Shown: piece by piece, positions 24,290-35,647 of the stretch
Layout of the letters: each line of letters starts with the position of its first letter
Position numbering within the stretch: position 1 is the first letter of the stretch
Assembly: GCA_023101725.1 (NCBI GenBank)
Contig: JALJCO010010517.1
Span: forward strand, 496,001-560,000
DNA length: 64,000 nucleotides
Direction: 5' to 3'
Origin: Atherinomorus stipes
Taxonomy: Eukaryota > Chordata > Actinopteri > Atheriniformes > Atherinidae
Notes under the pieces: generated by a model
Told to the model about the DNA's origin: nothing
Databases searched by the model: none
What the model saw: only the letters and a program-made list of their open reading frames with translations
Program-made: the position numbers and the translations under genes

Positions 24290-24888
24290 GCCACTTTCCC
24301 ACTAAAATTAGCGCATTCACGCTGGTTTTTCAAACGTGCATCTACCCGCTCATAATTGGCATTTTGCTCTTTTCCCATTGTCAAAAAAAGCCGGGTCTGA
24401 TCACCTGCTGGCAGCTGCGTGGCCTCTGTCCCCACTGCTGCGTGTCTGGTGACGGCACCACGCTGGGTTTGTGTTGATGATGTCAGCCATGCGATTGAAA
24501 TCAGGAGAGTAAACAATGGAGAGCGAGTCAGGTTGTGGCTAACATGCTTTCTTGTTGCACCTTTGTCCGTCTTCAAATGGAGGAAAACCAGCGGATGATT
24601 TTCTGCAGATGGAACGCAGGCGGCGTGAATTTATGGCCGATCAGAGTGGTACTTTATGAGATGTGACTGGTGCGATGTCACAATGTAGCCACGTACTGCC
24701 CAACGTCATCACGTAAATTTGCGGGCCAACCCGGGTCTGGTGTTCCCACTGCATGCCGATCGGAGCCGAGCCGCTTGAAGGCGAGTCGTTTGTGCGGATC
24801 AAAGCGGGTCGGTGAGCCTTTCCCACTGCCACTAAAAGCAGATTGTTCACGGGTTTAAACGGGTTTTTGGGCCAGTGGGAAAGGGGTA
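24290..24888. mobile_element. MITE with CCCTTTCCCACTGG-type ends (Harbinger-like?)
   Basis: The left end AAGCCACTTTCCCACTAAAA and right end GGCCAGTGGGAAAGGGGTAT are imperfect inverted repeats of about 17 bp. About 600 bp lie between, GC-richer than the surroundings (GCGGGCCAACCCGGGTC, GGAGCCGAGCCGCTTG). This type is common in fish; the superfamily is uncertain and target duplication is unclear. Confidence 0.55.
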
Positions 24889-25139
24889 TGAGTCTACATG
24901 ATTCTTATTGCAGCTACTGGATGGACGGCAGTGAAAATCATCGCCTGACTTTAATACACAATCAAATAAAATTCATTTTAGGAGGGTAAAAGCCCAATTG
25001 TGTTCCAAACCGTCTCTTTTATCCATCAGCGGATGGATGATGAGTCTCGAACTTGCGCTGCGGTGAAGACGGGGCGATGCCGACAGAAAATGAAAAATCT
25101 GTTTGTGTTTGTTGTTGGTTTTTTTGTTTGTTTGTTTTT

Positions 25140-25272
25140 CTTATAGAAGCAAAAAATTTGGCTGCTTTAAAATAATTAAGAAATTATTTTTTTGCTGCAA
25201 TAAGCAAAAAAATCTGCCAATGGAACAAGCAAAATTCTCTTGATAAGATTTCTTGGAATAAGATGCATTGTC
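25140..25272. mobile_element. Partial copy of the ACTGCAAAAACTC foldback MITE
   Basis: TGCAATAAGCAAAAAAATCTGCC, AATGGAACAAGCAAAATTC and TAAGATGCATTG correspond to the inner part of the full palindrome at 33058-33541. Both outer ends are missing. Confidence 0.65.
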
Positions 25273-25329
25273 ATCCAGGTGTCATCCAGGACACATCACT
25301 GTAAGGAGAAGATCTGCAAAGAGACATTG

Positions 25330-27698
25330 AACTGTTAGCTGTGAGTTTCCGTCCATATTATTTACCCAGAGAGTTTGCCTGTGTTTTTGGTAGCGGTTTA
25401 TATAATACCAGGTACCGCACAGAGACAGCCTGTGATGTCACAGCTCGTGGCAAACTACAAACACAGCATCCAAACTCATTCATGGCGATCTCTGGAGACT
25501 TACAACGCCCCTCTGCTCGTTGCCTTTCAGAGTTTGTAGCTGCTCCACCAGAGAAAATAAGATGTTGGACTTATTTTATGCAAATACAAAGAATGCATAC
25601 AGCTCCTCTGCCCTGCCTCCTCTAGGAAGATCTGATCATAATCTGGTTCTTCTCACCTCCACCTACAAGCCCATGTCAGCAGCAACAGTATTAGGAGGAC
25701 GATTAAAACCTGGTCTACTGAGGCTGAAGATGCTCTGAGAGGGTGCTTTGAGGCCACAGACTGGAATGTCCTCTGTGAACCTCATGGAGATGACATCAAC
25801 ACCATGACTGAGTGTGTGACAGATTACATAAACTTCTGTGTGGACAACATCGTTCCAACAAGAACAGTGAGGTGCTTCCCCAATAACAAACCCTGGATCA
25901 CCAGTGACCTGAAAAAGCTGCTGAACATCAAAAAGAAAGCTTAGGGATGGAGACAGGGAGTTACTGAAGACCACACAAAAACAACTGAAAACAAGATAAG
26001 AAGTGCAAGGAGGACTACAGGAAGAAGTTGGAGAGCCAGCCCAGCAGAACAACGTGAGGGATGTATGGTCGGGAATGAAGAAAATCACTGGCTTCAAGCT
26101 AAAGGGGGACCAGACTGCGGAGGTCTGGACAGAGCTAACGAACTGAACATGTTCTTCAATAGGTTCAGTTCCCCCTGCCGACAACCCAACATTCCCACAC
26201 CCTCCAGGCCCACAGCTTTCCTGTCCCACCTCCACTCTGTCACCCTGCACCTCAGTCATGGACCGAACACAGCCTCATCTCCCTCCACATCAGGACATCC
26301 TGAGACCTCTTTTGCCTCCACCTCCAGCCTGACTGTCTCCTGTGACCAGGTCAAGAAACAACTAGAAAAACTGAACCGGAACAAGGCTGCAGGTCCAGAT
26401 GGTGTCAGTCCCAGAGTTCTCAAGACCTGCTCAGAACAACTATGTCCGGTTCTCAGCACCTTTTTAACACCAGCCTGAGACAGAACAGAGTTCCTGTGCT
26501 GTGGAAAACATCCTGTCTTGTTCCTGTCCCTAAAAAACCACAACCAGCTGAACCAAATGACTACAGCCAGTTGCTCTGACATCTCACATCATGAAAGTCC
26601 TGGAGAGACTCTTACTGGCTCACCTCAACAAGCAAATCAACACCTTTCAGGACCCATTCAGTTCGCTTATCGTAATGGGCTTGGGGTTGAAGACGCCTCT
26701 CTTCTTGCTTAGAGGCCCCTCTCATTGGCCAGTAGGCAGCACTTTGAGGGTATGTTTTTGATTTTTCAAGTGCATTTAATACTATTCAGCTGTTTGCTAT
26801 GTCAGAAGCTCCATAACTTCCAGGTGGATCCCTCCACAACCACCTGGATTTCGACTACCTCACAAACAGACCAAGTTTGTGAGACTGAAAGGTTGTGTGT
26901 CTGAGATGGTGGTCAGCAGCACTGGAGCACCACAAGGAACTGTACTCTCACCTTCCTCTTCACACTGTACACCTCAGACTTCCAGTATAACTCTGAGTCC
27001 TGTCATCTGCAGAAATATTCTGATGACTCTGCTGTTGTGGGGTGTATTAGTGATGGACAAGAAGCCGAATACAGGGAACTTGTAATCAGTTTGTGAAATG
27101 GTGCAGTAACAATAGCTCATCTTAAATACCAGCAAGACTAAAGAGATGATTGTTGACTTCAGGAGGAGCAAGAATAAGCAGCATAGTCCTGTCTACATCC
27201 TGGAAGAGGAGGTGGAGGTGGTGGAGAACTACAAATACCTTGGAGTTAGCTGGACCACAGACTCGATTGGAAATGCAACTGTGACTACATCTACAAAAAA
27301 GGTCTGAGCAGACTTTACTTCTTAAGGAAGCTAAAATCATTTAATGTCTGCAAAAAGATGTTGCAGATCTTCTATAAGTCTGTGGTAGAAAGTGCAATTA
27401 GTTTGCAGCCATCTGCTGGGGCAGCAGCATCAGAACCAGAGACTTGAAGAAACTAAACAAGCTGATCAAGAAAGCTGGTTCTGTGCTGGGGATAACTCTG
27501 GGCCGCTGGGCTGTCGTTCAAAAAGAATGCTTCAAAGCTGATGAAGATGATGGAGGACACTTCCCATCCTCTCCACAACACGGTGAAGAATCAAAGAGTG
27601 TGTTAGTGGGAGGCTGCGTAAGTTGCTGTAGGACGGAGAGATACAGGAATTCATTCTGCCAGCAACCATCACCCTAAAGAACAAGTCGCTTTTTGTTT

Positions 27699-27734
<36 letters not shown>

Positions 27735-27815
27735 GAGCTTTTACAATACTGAATTTCCCTTCGGGGATGAATAAAGTATTTTTCATTTCATTTTCATTTC
27801 ATTTCATTTCATTGC
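25330..27815 (+). mobile_element. L2/CR1-like LINE, 5'-truncated
   Basis: It starts inside an endonuclease domain and runs through reverse transcriptase to a 3' end with a 31-A run (27702-27732), GAATTTCCCTTCGGGGATG, AATAAAGTA and a (TTTCA)n tail to 27810. The TTCGGGGAT/AATAAAGTAT ending is characteristic of fish L2-type LINEs. A second copy of this terminus appears, inverted, near 56717. No target duplication identified. Confidence 0.8.
25341..27677 (+). pseudogene. LINE ORF2: endonuclease and reverse transcriptase remnants
   Basis: The product would nick target DNA and reverse-transcribe the LINE RNA. Visible pieces in order: FRPYYLPREFACVF and LGRSDHNLVLL (C-terminal part of an EEP endonuclease, 25341-25680), NKPWITSDLKKLLNIKKKA (about 25890), LEKLNRNKAAGPDGVSPRVLK (26365-26430), IQFAYRNGLGVEDA (26657-26700), STGAPQGTVLSP (about 26920), KYSDDSAVVGCISDG (about 27010; the catalytic box reads YSDD where many families have YADD or FADD), EYKYLGVS-like sequence near 27225, and LKKLNKLIKKAGSVLGI (27447-27500). 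At least six frameshifts or stops separate them. It is inactive. Confidence 0.85.
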
Positions 27816-27820
27816 CTTAA

Positions 27821-28362
27821 AGTGCTGATGACACGTTTTGACATTTTTTTGCCATGTTTTGTCAACCAAAACGTTCTTCATGATGATCTATGAAACAGAA
27901 ACAAGCGCAGCTGCATAGATGAGTTATTAGAAAAGATGGCTGCTTTTCAGCATTTGACCAGACTGTGGCGCTGTGGGCCGAAAACCGGACGTGACGTCTG
28001 CCAGAGAGCCTTTGCAGCTTATTTAACATTGAAGTGGCTTCATTGCGGTTTTTAAGTTCCTTTTCCAGTTTTACAGACAAACAGTAGCGAATCAGCCTTT
28101 AGATTGCATTGACAGTTAATGGTTAAAAGCTCGTAAGTGCAGCGTTAGTTTATTTAGGTTTCCTGCAGATTTAGAATTTTATTTTGAAGGGGATAAAGAA
28201 GCAGGTCGGAGCCGGACTCACTGGGAAACAACAGCAGCAGGAGCGTGTGCTCATCTCTCATGTCTACAGCGGCTGTTTACTGGAGCTGCAGGAACCAGCA
28301 TGTTGAGACTCCAACTCAATGAAACTGCAAAATGTCCTCTGGAATATTCTTTTTCAACTATC
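27821..28362 (+). repeat. Unnamed about 0.5-kb interspersed repeat, copy 1
   Basis: It begins just after TTAA (27817-27820) with AGTGCTGATGACACGTTTT. The whole segment, including GATGATCTATG, GACGTCTGCCAGAGA, AAGTTCCTTTTCCAGTTTTACAGAC and GTCCTCTGGAATATTC, is found inverted at 45924-46437. The last shared block is TTTTTCAAC near 28360. TTAA near the start in both copies suggests a TTAA-targeting transposon. No frame is conserved. Confidence 0.75.
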
Positions 28363-28680
28363 AAGCACCACCATAAGATTTGAGATTTGCAGTGCAACAG
28401 GACTCTTGTATCGCAGTGCTGGAGTGTAATCAGCCCTGATGATGATGATGAAGATGATGATGAAGGAGAAGTAAAACTGAGAATGAGATCAAAATTGAAT
28501 CAGATGGAAAATCTGATATTTGTTTAGATTTATCTGCCAGCTTAGTCACACTTCAATATTCACATGAATACAGGATAAATGATAAATGATGTTTTTTTTT
28601 ACAAAAAAATCTAAAAATATGAAAAGTGGTAGAGTAACATGTTTACTGGACTTTACAGATGTAGAATATTTATACATGTG
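28363..28680. other. unassigned sequence with GAT repeats
   Basis: A (GATGAT)n-like stretch lies at 28436-28470. No gene or element recognised. Confidence 0.4.

Positions 28681-28735
<55 letters not shown>
28681..28735. repeat. (TA)n microsatellite
   Basis: Two alternating TA runs separated by a single phase change at about 28702. Confidence 0.97.
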
Positions 28736-28739
<4 letters not shown>

Positions 28740-28864
28740 GATAGATGGATAAAGATTTAGCACAGACATGAAATCATCACTTCAGATTTGGACTGCTGGT
28801 AAAGTCAAGAACATCTTGGATTTGGAATTCAAAATACTTCGATATGAAAAATGATATAAAATCC

Positions 28865-29020
28865 TGGGAGTGCTGGTATACTATACGGGGCCGATACTGG
28901 TAATATAATATCAGCCCATAATATTTGCCGATATTATATTGGCAGGCTGTATCGGCTATAGGCTGAGGCCGATGAGAAAATATCGGTGTCGGCCCTAAAA
29001 AAATCTGTATTGGTGGATCC
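28865..29020. mobile_element. hAT-type fragment with TATCGG repeats
   Basis: GGGGCCGATACTGG, TTGCCGATATTATATTGG, TATCGGTGTCGGCCCTA and GTATTGGTGGATCC recall the internal TATCGG repeats of a widespread fish hAT family. Ends are not resolved. Confidence 0.6.
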
Positions 29021-30059
29021 TTAGTGTGGACCAGATAACATGGTGGACCTCAGTGCTACAGCCCTGTTGCATCAGTCAGATCCAGAACCGGAGGTGTGGA
29101 GGGAACACACTGCATCAGAACATTCAGATCACATCCATCTTTGTCCACTAGTTTGAAAGGGACTGGCCTCTTCACGTATGTGTGTGTGGGCGTGTGTGTG
29201 TGTGTTAGTATCCTGATGCGGACCCAACATGTGTATGATGCTGGCATGCGCATGTCCATCCCCTGAGCTCAGACTGTAAGACGTCGATAGCCAACCTGTA
29301 AATGACAGGCACAGAGGGAGTGTGTTTAGCAGTTTGGCTGGATCTTAAAAAGGTCATAACACACACACACACACACTGCTACACACACATATAAAGAACA
29401 GGACGAGGCGGCTGACCTCCTTTGTCGCTTCCATGTGGACCTATCGTGGAGCTTCGTCCAGTTATCCAGCTGATGTTCTCCTTCAGCTGTTACCTCCGCT
29501 TGCTTTCTCAGGTTTCGTTGAAATGACACAACTGAAAGCTGAGATGTTTTACAGGCTGAGGAAAATCCTGCATGCCTTGGGCCTGGGACAAATTTCAAAA
29601 CCCAACCGTGCATTGGTATGGAAGCAAAAATTAGAAACATGAAACTTCTCTGTGTTGAAAACTGTCTTTATTTCAGCTCTAAACTCTTCAGAAAAGTCCA
29701 GTATCTCCTGCAGACCTGCAGCTGATGGGATTCTCCCGTCTGGGAGCCAGCGGTCATGTTACCATGTCTGCTTCTCATCAACATTTCTGTTGTCTCAAAA
29801 GCAAAACTAATTCTTCTTAATGGCCAGTTTAAACTGCATCTGCAACCAGATTTTTAACTCTAGTGTGTTTGAGCTTGGAGGACACGATGGTCCAAGTTTG
29901 GACTTTTGGTTGGAATGACTTGAATGTATTGTCGTCTGTAGACAAGTTAACGTTTAAACAACTAACACATAAAAAGTAAAACACCAAACAAGACTGAAAA
30001 TCAGTCTTGGATAAATGACAAAGATCTTGACTAAATTCTCATTTCCCAGTACCCCCCCC
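29021..30059. other. unassigned sequence
   Basis: A CA tract lies at 29358-29378 and a GT-rich stretch at 29176-29206. No gene recognised. Confidence 0.4.
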
Positions 30060-30604
30060 CCCTGGCCCTCGGAGAGTTTTAATTCCGCATAAAAGTTATT
30101 TCCGCTTTGAAAAGCCCACGTAAACCCTTAATTCCAAGTAAAAACGATGATTCAGAATAAAACTTAACCCTTCTGAACTGAGTGGTTGGTGTATGTGAAT
30201 GAAATAATTCGCCTCATGTGTAACTGTTTATTAGTTCCTGTCGTTCTGAGCATGCTCCTTCCCTCGTCCTGTTGTAAGGGCGCTTGTTGAAGCGCACGTG
30301 AAACAAGCGCTGGACTCGTGCCAGCTGGCGGAAATGAAGAAGCATGCTAGCGTCGAGCTGCAATCACAACAAAGAGAAAATCTGTGTTAGTAAGTGGTTT
30401 CATGTCGTATTTGACACAAAAAGGAGCAGGAACCAGCTTCTGTGTGCTTCTGGGCAAACGTAAATACGTCCAATCAGAGCCCTTCCCCACCACCAGATCT
30501 AAAGCCAAATTAGAGAAACGTGTTTTCCATGTAAACACGGATGAGAATAATTTAATTTGGAAAAATTCATTCTGAATTAAAAAAACTTCATGGAACCGGG
30601 ACCA
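30060..30604. mobile_element. Probable MITE with GGNCC...TTTTAATTC ends
   Basis: The left end (CTGGCCCTCGGAGAG then TTTTAATTCCGC) and the right end, reversed (GGTCCCGGTTCCATGAAG then TTTTTTTAATTC), are similar and inverted. The interior is CG-richer (AGCGCACGTG, CTAGCGTCGAGCTG). A C-run just outside at about 30050-30061 blurs the left boundary. Moderately diverged, so approximate. Confidence 0.5.
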
Positions 30605-30802
30605 TTGTATCTTTAAACATTTTAGTGGTGATTAATCATCATTTTATGTTTTGTATGAACAGTCTCTCATTACCAAACCAAATAAGTGTCTGATGCTTTT
30701 AAAATTTGTGCTGTGTGATAATAATGAGTAGCAAAGCTGATTGGACATGTTTCTGTCAGAGGGGGCGGGGCTATTTTCAAAATTCAAAGACCACAAAGGC
30801 TC

Positions 30803-31197
30803 ATCAAATCAAAATCAAATCAATTTTATTTATACAGCACTTTTCATGCATAAAAACCATACAAAGTGCTTCACATAATGAAATAATTTACATCAAAATG
30901 CTATGGGTAAAAACAAAACAGACTCACACATACCCAATTACGTCCACCCCCACCCCATCCCCCATTAGCCCTTTTAAAAACCATCCTGTCACAGAAATAT
31001 AACAGTTAAAAGAAAGAAACATGGCTGGTACCAGGTGATGAAATGAAATATCCAAGGGGTCCATCTACCCCAAGAGCCCCCCCCCACCCACGGCCATCCC
31101 GGCCACCACTATGGGAGCCCCCCAGGTCCAGGCAGACAGGCCCCACGCCACCACCGTAAGGCTGGACGCTGGGCCCCGATCGCCTGAACCAGGTCAT
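30803..31197 (-). mobile_element. Retroposon 3' fragment with GC-rich body
   Basis: It starts with (AAATC)n and ATTTTATTTATACAGCAC, then CAAAGTGCTTCACA, the tail reversed. Further in, 31075-31190 is GC-rich, and on the minus strand reads GGTGGTGGCGTGGGGCC and CCTGGGGGGCTCCCA, matching TGTGGTGTGGGCCCCTGG and TCTGGGGGGTCCCTC at 60690-60735. The two are therefore the same family. Confidence 0.6.
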
Positions 31198-31477
31198 GGG
31201 AAATATCCAGCAGGAATGTAACTTTTAATGACTTCTACGCTCTAAATGTGCCTGCTGGGCCCCCCCGCCTGCGTTGTCATCTACGTGTCATCCACATGCA
31301 CCATCAGGGGCAGAGATGATCCAGGCTTTTCCTCATACCACTTTACTGCGGCTGTCAGTAGCTGCTCACAAAGGCTGATGGGAAGTCCGGCTCTTTTGTA
31401 AACCTTTATTTTACTTGAACTTTGCAAAACGTTTTTTTTTTTATTCTCTTGTCAAAATCCAGTGAGATGCTACTTAA
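31198..31477. other. unassigned sequence
   Basis: Contains a C-run and a T-run; no gene or element recognised. Confidence 0.35.
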
Positions 31478-32977
31478 TAGAGATGAGATTTATGGCTCTT
31501 TGAAGGGAGCTGGATCTTGTTGCTTCCATCTAAAGAACCATTCATAACACTGGCTCGCTCCCTTTTTTCATTATCAACTGTAACTAATCTTTATCAAGTA
31601 AATAATCACTGGTAGGGATAAAAGGCAAGATTTGGACTGAAACAATTCAAACTTATACACCCCATCAATGAATACAGGGTTGGTGGGAAATATTCTGAAT
31701 TATTGTCATCATTTTCATTTGACTTGTGTTTTTATTGTGTTTTATAAGGTGACTCCATATTCCCAATCTTGAAACAGTGAAATCACTATTTTGGATTTTT
31801 ACTTACCAAAACACAATAAAACCTGAGCTGGCTGCAATTTACTTCCATGCAAAATAATATTTCAAATTTATTTTTTTACAAGGATATTTTAGTAATGCAA
31901 AATAATACTAATAATAAAAAAAAAAAATCAAAATCACTATAAAGGCTGATAAAAAGATGTATGTAGCTATATAAAATCTACTGTGTAGGATTTTTTTTTA
32001 AATGCAGAAAAAATTCAGAAATGCAGTAAAAATAGAATAAACCTGAGCTGCATCGGTGCAGATTTTAGTTCATGTTTTTACACTTTCTGCTCATGGATGC
32101 GTTCACATGAATGAAGCGTGTTGGACATCAGACTCCCATGAAGCACACGTGTCACGTGAAGACAGCGTGAACAGTCTGGATATAAAAAAAGAATGGCTCA
32201 CAAGTGAACGGAAAGTAGTAATACTAATCTTAAATAAGTTGTAAGAACTATGGAGGGTAAAATGTGAAAACATTAACTAAAATCTGCACTTACTCAGGTT
32301 TATTCTATATCTACTTCTACTGTATTTCTGTATTTTCCTGCATCTAAAAAAATCCTAATATCATAGATTTTGTATATCTTCATCAGCCTTTATTCTTATG
32401 CAGTAAGAGTTCTTTGCATTACAAAAATGTTCTTTTGTAAAAAATATTTGAAATAAAGTCATTTTGCATGGGCGTAAATGGCAGCCAGCTGATTTGGTGA
32501 GTAAAAATCCAAAATAGTGATTTGACTGTAAAAGTTCAGGGATATGGAGTCACCTTATAAAACACAATAAAAACACAAGTCAAATGAAAATGATGACAAT
32601 AATTCAGAATATTTCCCACCAACCCTGTATTCATTGATGGCGTGTGTAAGTTTGAATTGTTTCCGTCCAAATCTTGCCTTTTATCGCTGCCAGTGATTAT
32701 TTACTTCATTTAATTTATTTCGCACAGATTTCTGCATCCAGCTGGATGCCCAAAGTGCTTTACATAGCAGGACATCAACACGAGGCAAAAAACATATAAA
32801 CATACAGTATGAACACATAAGACCTACTTAAAAGATTAGTTACAGTTGATTACATTTAAAATAAAAAATAATGGAAACAAAACAGATTAGAACGAGCCAG
32901 TGTTTTGAATGGTTCTTTAGATGGAACGAACAAGAGCCAGTTCCCTTCAAAGAGCCGAACATCCCATCTCTACTTGA
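31478..32977. mobile_element. 1.5-kb palindromic hAT-like foldback element
   Basis: The left arm is about 31478-32068 and the right arm about 32277-32977. Ends are TAGAGATGAGATTTATGGC and, reversed, AGAGATGGGATGTTCGGC, continuing into GCTCTTTGAAGGGA, a hAT-like terminus. Much of the inner arm is nearly identical, for example about 100 bp around ATTGTCATCATTTTCATTTG (left) and its complement (right). The central spacer is about 208 bp. Flanking acttaat and acttgat may be a degraded target duplication. The right arm contains an extra 120-bp retroposon tail at 32712-32831. No coding frame. Confidence 0.85.
32712..32831 (-). mobile_element. Retroposon tail nested in the palindrome's right arm
   Basis: CATTTAATTTATTTCGCAC and CCAAAGTGCTTTACATAGC are the reversed tail of the retroposon type seen at 9298. 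The left arm of the palindrome lacks it, giving the empty site. TACTT before it and after it is the likely target duplication. Confidence 0.75.
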
Positions 32978-33057
32978 TATATTCAATAAGAACCACATTT
33001 CACCTTTTTACCTCCTAACCATGTTTCCCCACCAATACTCAATACTTTTAGAGAGGA

Positions 33058-33541
33058 CACTGCAAAAACTCAAATCTTAGCAAGTGCATTTTTCTAATTC
33101 CTTGTCAAAATATCTCATTACACTCAAATTAAGACAAAATTACTTAAAGAGAAACATTTCAGTGAGATATAAAATCTCGTTTTAAGACAGTGCATCTTAT
33201 TTAAGAAATCTTATCAATAAAACTTTTCTTGCTCCATTGGCAGAATTTTTTATTGCTTATCACAAGCAAAAAAAAAAAAAAAAAAACTTTTTGTTTTCAC
33301 TTATTTTAAGAGTTGCCAAGATTAAAAAAAAAAATTAAAAAAATCTGCCAATAGAACAAGCAAAAGTTTCTTTACAAGATTTCTTAAATAAGATGCATTG
33401 CCTTAAAACAAGATCTTATATCTCACTGAAATGTTTCTCTTTAGGTCACTTTGTCTTATTTTGAGTGTGATGAGATATTTTGACAAGAAATTAGAAAAAA
33501 TATACTTGGTAAGATTTGAGTTTTTGCAGTGGAGGTACTGT
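33058..33541. mobile_element. Foldback MITE, full-length, ACTGCAAAAACTC family
   Basis: It starts CACTGCAAAAACTCAAATC and ends GATTTGAGTTTTTGCAGTG. The two halves (33058-33270 and about 33330-33541) are inverted repeats through TCTTATTT, TTGCTC-ATTGGCAGA and GAAACATTTCAGTGAGATA. A central A-rich loop lies between. Three other partial copies occur in the window (25140, 37577, 42770). Confidence 0.85.
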
Positions 33542-35647
33542 AGTACTACAGTGGAGAAAGTACACATTTGAAGGGAATGTTTTCCTGACACTATCATCGG
33601 CAAAGCCAGTGTGTCTGCCGCATACTGCAGCTGCTATGCTGCCGTGGAGCAGACCCCCCCCCCCCTCCGGACTGGGAGGTGAGGAAGGGGCACCCTTGTG
33701 CTCAACGCGAGGGAAACGTACTGTTGAAGGTATCAGGACGTTCAGTACGCCGACAAACATGATTCGCAACACTAACATGTCTCATTTACTGCTGCAGAGT
33801 TTTAGACACTTTGTCTGGTTTCATGTCTTCACACTCCTGGATGGTAGAAGATGAATAGTACAACGCAGACAGGCTAGTCAGAAATTTATATATATATATA
33901 AAAAATCAATACCAACCAATGTCAGACTATCACATGTTAGAGTGCAGAGGTGGATACCATCCGTTACAGGCTTGCACTTGTGCCGTCGTCTGCGTAGATA
34001 ACCTTCCAACCTTCACTGGTGCTGCTTATTTTCCCTGTTTGCTTCTCTTTACCGTCATCCCTCCATCTATACACCAGTGAGAAAGAAAAACAGAAAAAAG
34101 TGAGAACAGGGAGAAAAAAAGGAGTGAGGGAGAGAGATCGGATTTCCATTCCACATGACTGGAGTGGAGTCTAAAACCACAGAGTGCGCTGGCACTGGAC
34201 AAAAAGGCTGGATTCAATAAATATGTGGACTAAGCTCTCCTATTCAGACCCAGCAGTATTGAATTCCTTATTTAGGTCATTTAGACTGGGCAAAATTGAT
34301 ACAGTATGCAGCTCAAATCTATAGCTCCTTTTTTCTTCTCCTCTCTCTGTCTTTGCCCTTCTAAATAAAAAGGCGAGATGAGAGGGAAGCCAGTGTGTGG
34401 GAGTAGAGAACGGCAGCTGGAAGAGTAGCCAAAAAGAAGAGCGGGGGATCCCCCCCCCCCCCATTCCGTGCAAGGCTGAGTGTTTGCTTATTTTGTTAAA
34501 AAAACGACAGAAAAGAGGAAAGTGAGGGATGGAAAGCAGCAGCGGAGTGAATGGAGGTAGAGAGAGTGATCCGGGGATGGAGCGTCGGTGCTACGCTGAC
34601 ATTTTATTAGAGTCTCAATGAGACAATGCTCTCCTGCCTCCTCGTTTAGCTTGATCTTAATTGGCCATTAGATTGAAAAATAGCCTCTACCTCCTTTCTG
34701 CTCCTCTTCTCCTCCTCTTCTCTTCTCCTCGGCAGCTCCAGAGCTGATTAGACCTTTGATTTTCTAATAAACACAAAGAGACAGATTAGCTGCAGAACTG
34801 CGGCCCAATCAGACAAGCTGAACTGTGTCAGGAGGAGGAAAAGACTCGCTGAGCCCTCAACATCTGATTTCACTTGAAAGCATTCTCCTTGGGACTAAGA
34901 GCAACACCGCGCACTCTTCTGGGCTTTGGAGAGGAATAAACTGCTCCTCACGTTTAATAGAAACTCTGACTTCTGATTCTTTTTTCTTGACACTGCATAT
35001 ATCACCAGTTCTTCCCCGATGCCAAACCATCCCAGACTGTCAGTGACCTGCTGCTTTTTCATAAATATACATGTATTTTGTCGCCTTTATCTTCCATAGT
35101 TGCAAACGACCATCCTTCACGCCTCCATCTTTGTTTTTTGTTTGTTTTTTCTTTTTTTCCGACAAAACTCACACTGTGCTCTTATGATAAATAAGACATT
35201 ACCCACAATGAGAGGAACTCAATCAGTGCTTGTGTTGGCTGGGAGTGTGAAAGACAAGGATAATTACTCACTAAATAGGCAATCACCGAGGTGGCGCCCA
35301 CACAATCAAGCCAGCGTGCGTATTTTGGGGAGCTTCCACGGAGCTGCTGGCCAACGGTCTCGGAATATAAAGAACGGAGGAAAAAAGTGGGCGAGTGGCA
35401 CATACTGACACCCGGGGCTGCCGCTTGGCTTTGGAGGTGGTCATTAAAGGACTATTTCACAGGGACAGCACATGTCCAACGCTAGGTGGGTGGAGACGGT
35501 TGTGTGTGATGATAAATGGAAAAGGAGGAAACGTTTACACACTCTCGACGTGCTGCTCGAGTACGATGAAACGTGAAAGGACATTCTTCGTGCAGAAACT
35601 TGATGATGCAGGAAAACATTCTTCTTTTTCTTTTATTTGTATAATTA
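33542..35647. other. low-repeat region, possible regulatory DNA
   Basis: Apart from short C-runs (33655-33665, 34451-34462) and an AT tract (33887-33900) this is the longest stretch without recognisable transposons. At 34595-34830 AT-rich motifs of homeodomain type (TTAATTGG, GATTAG, CTAATAAAC) and CTTTGAT cluster. The motif TTAAAGGACTATTTCACAGG at about 35445 may be a TTAA-type MITE end. No gene supported. Confidence 0.3.
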
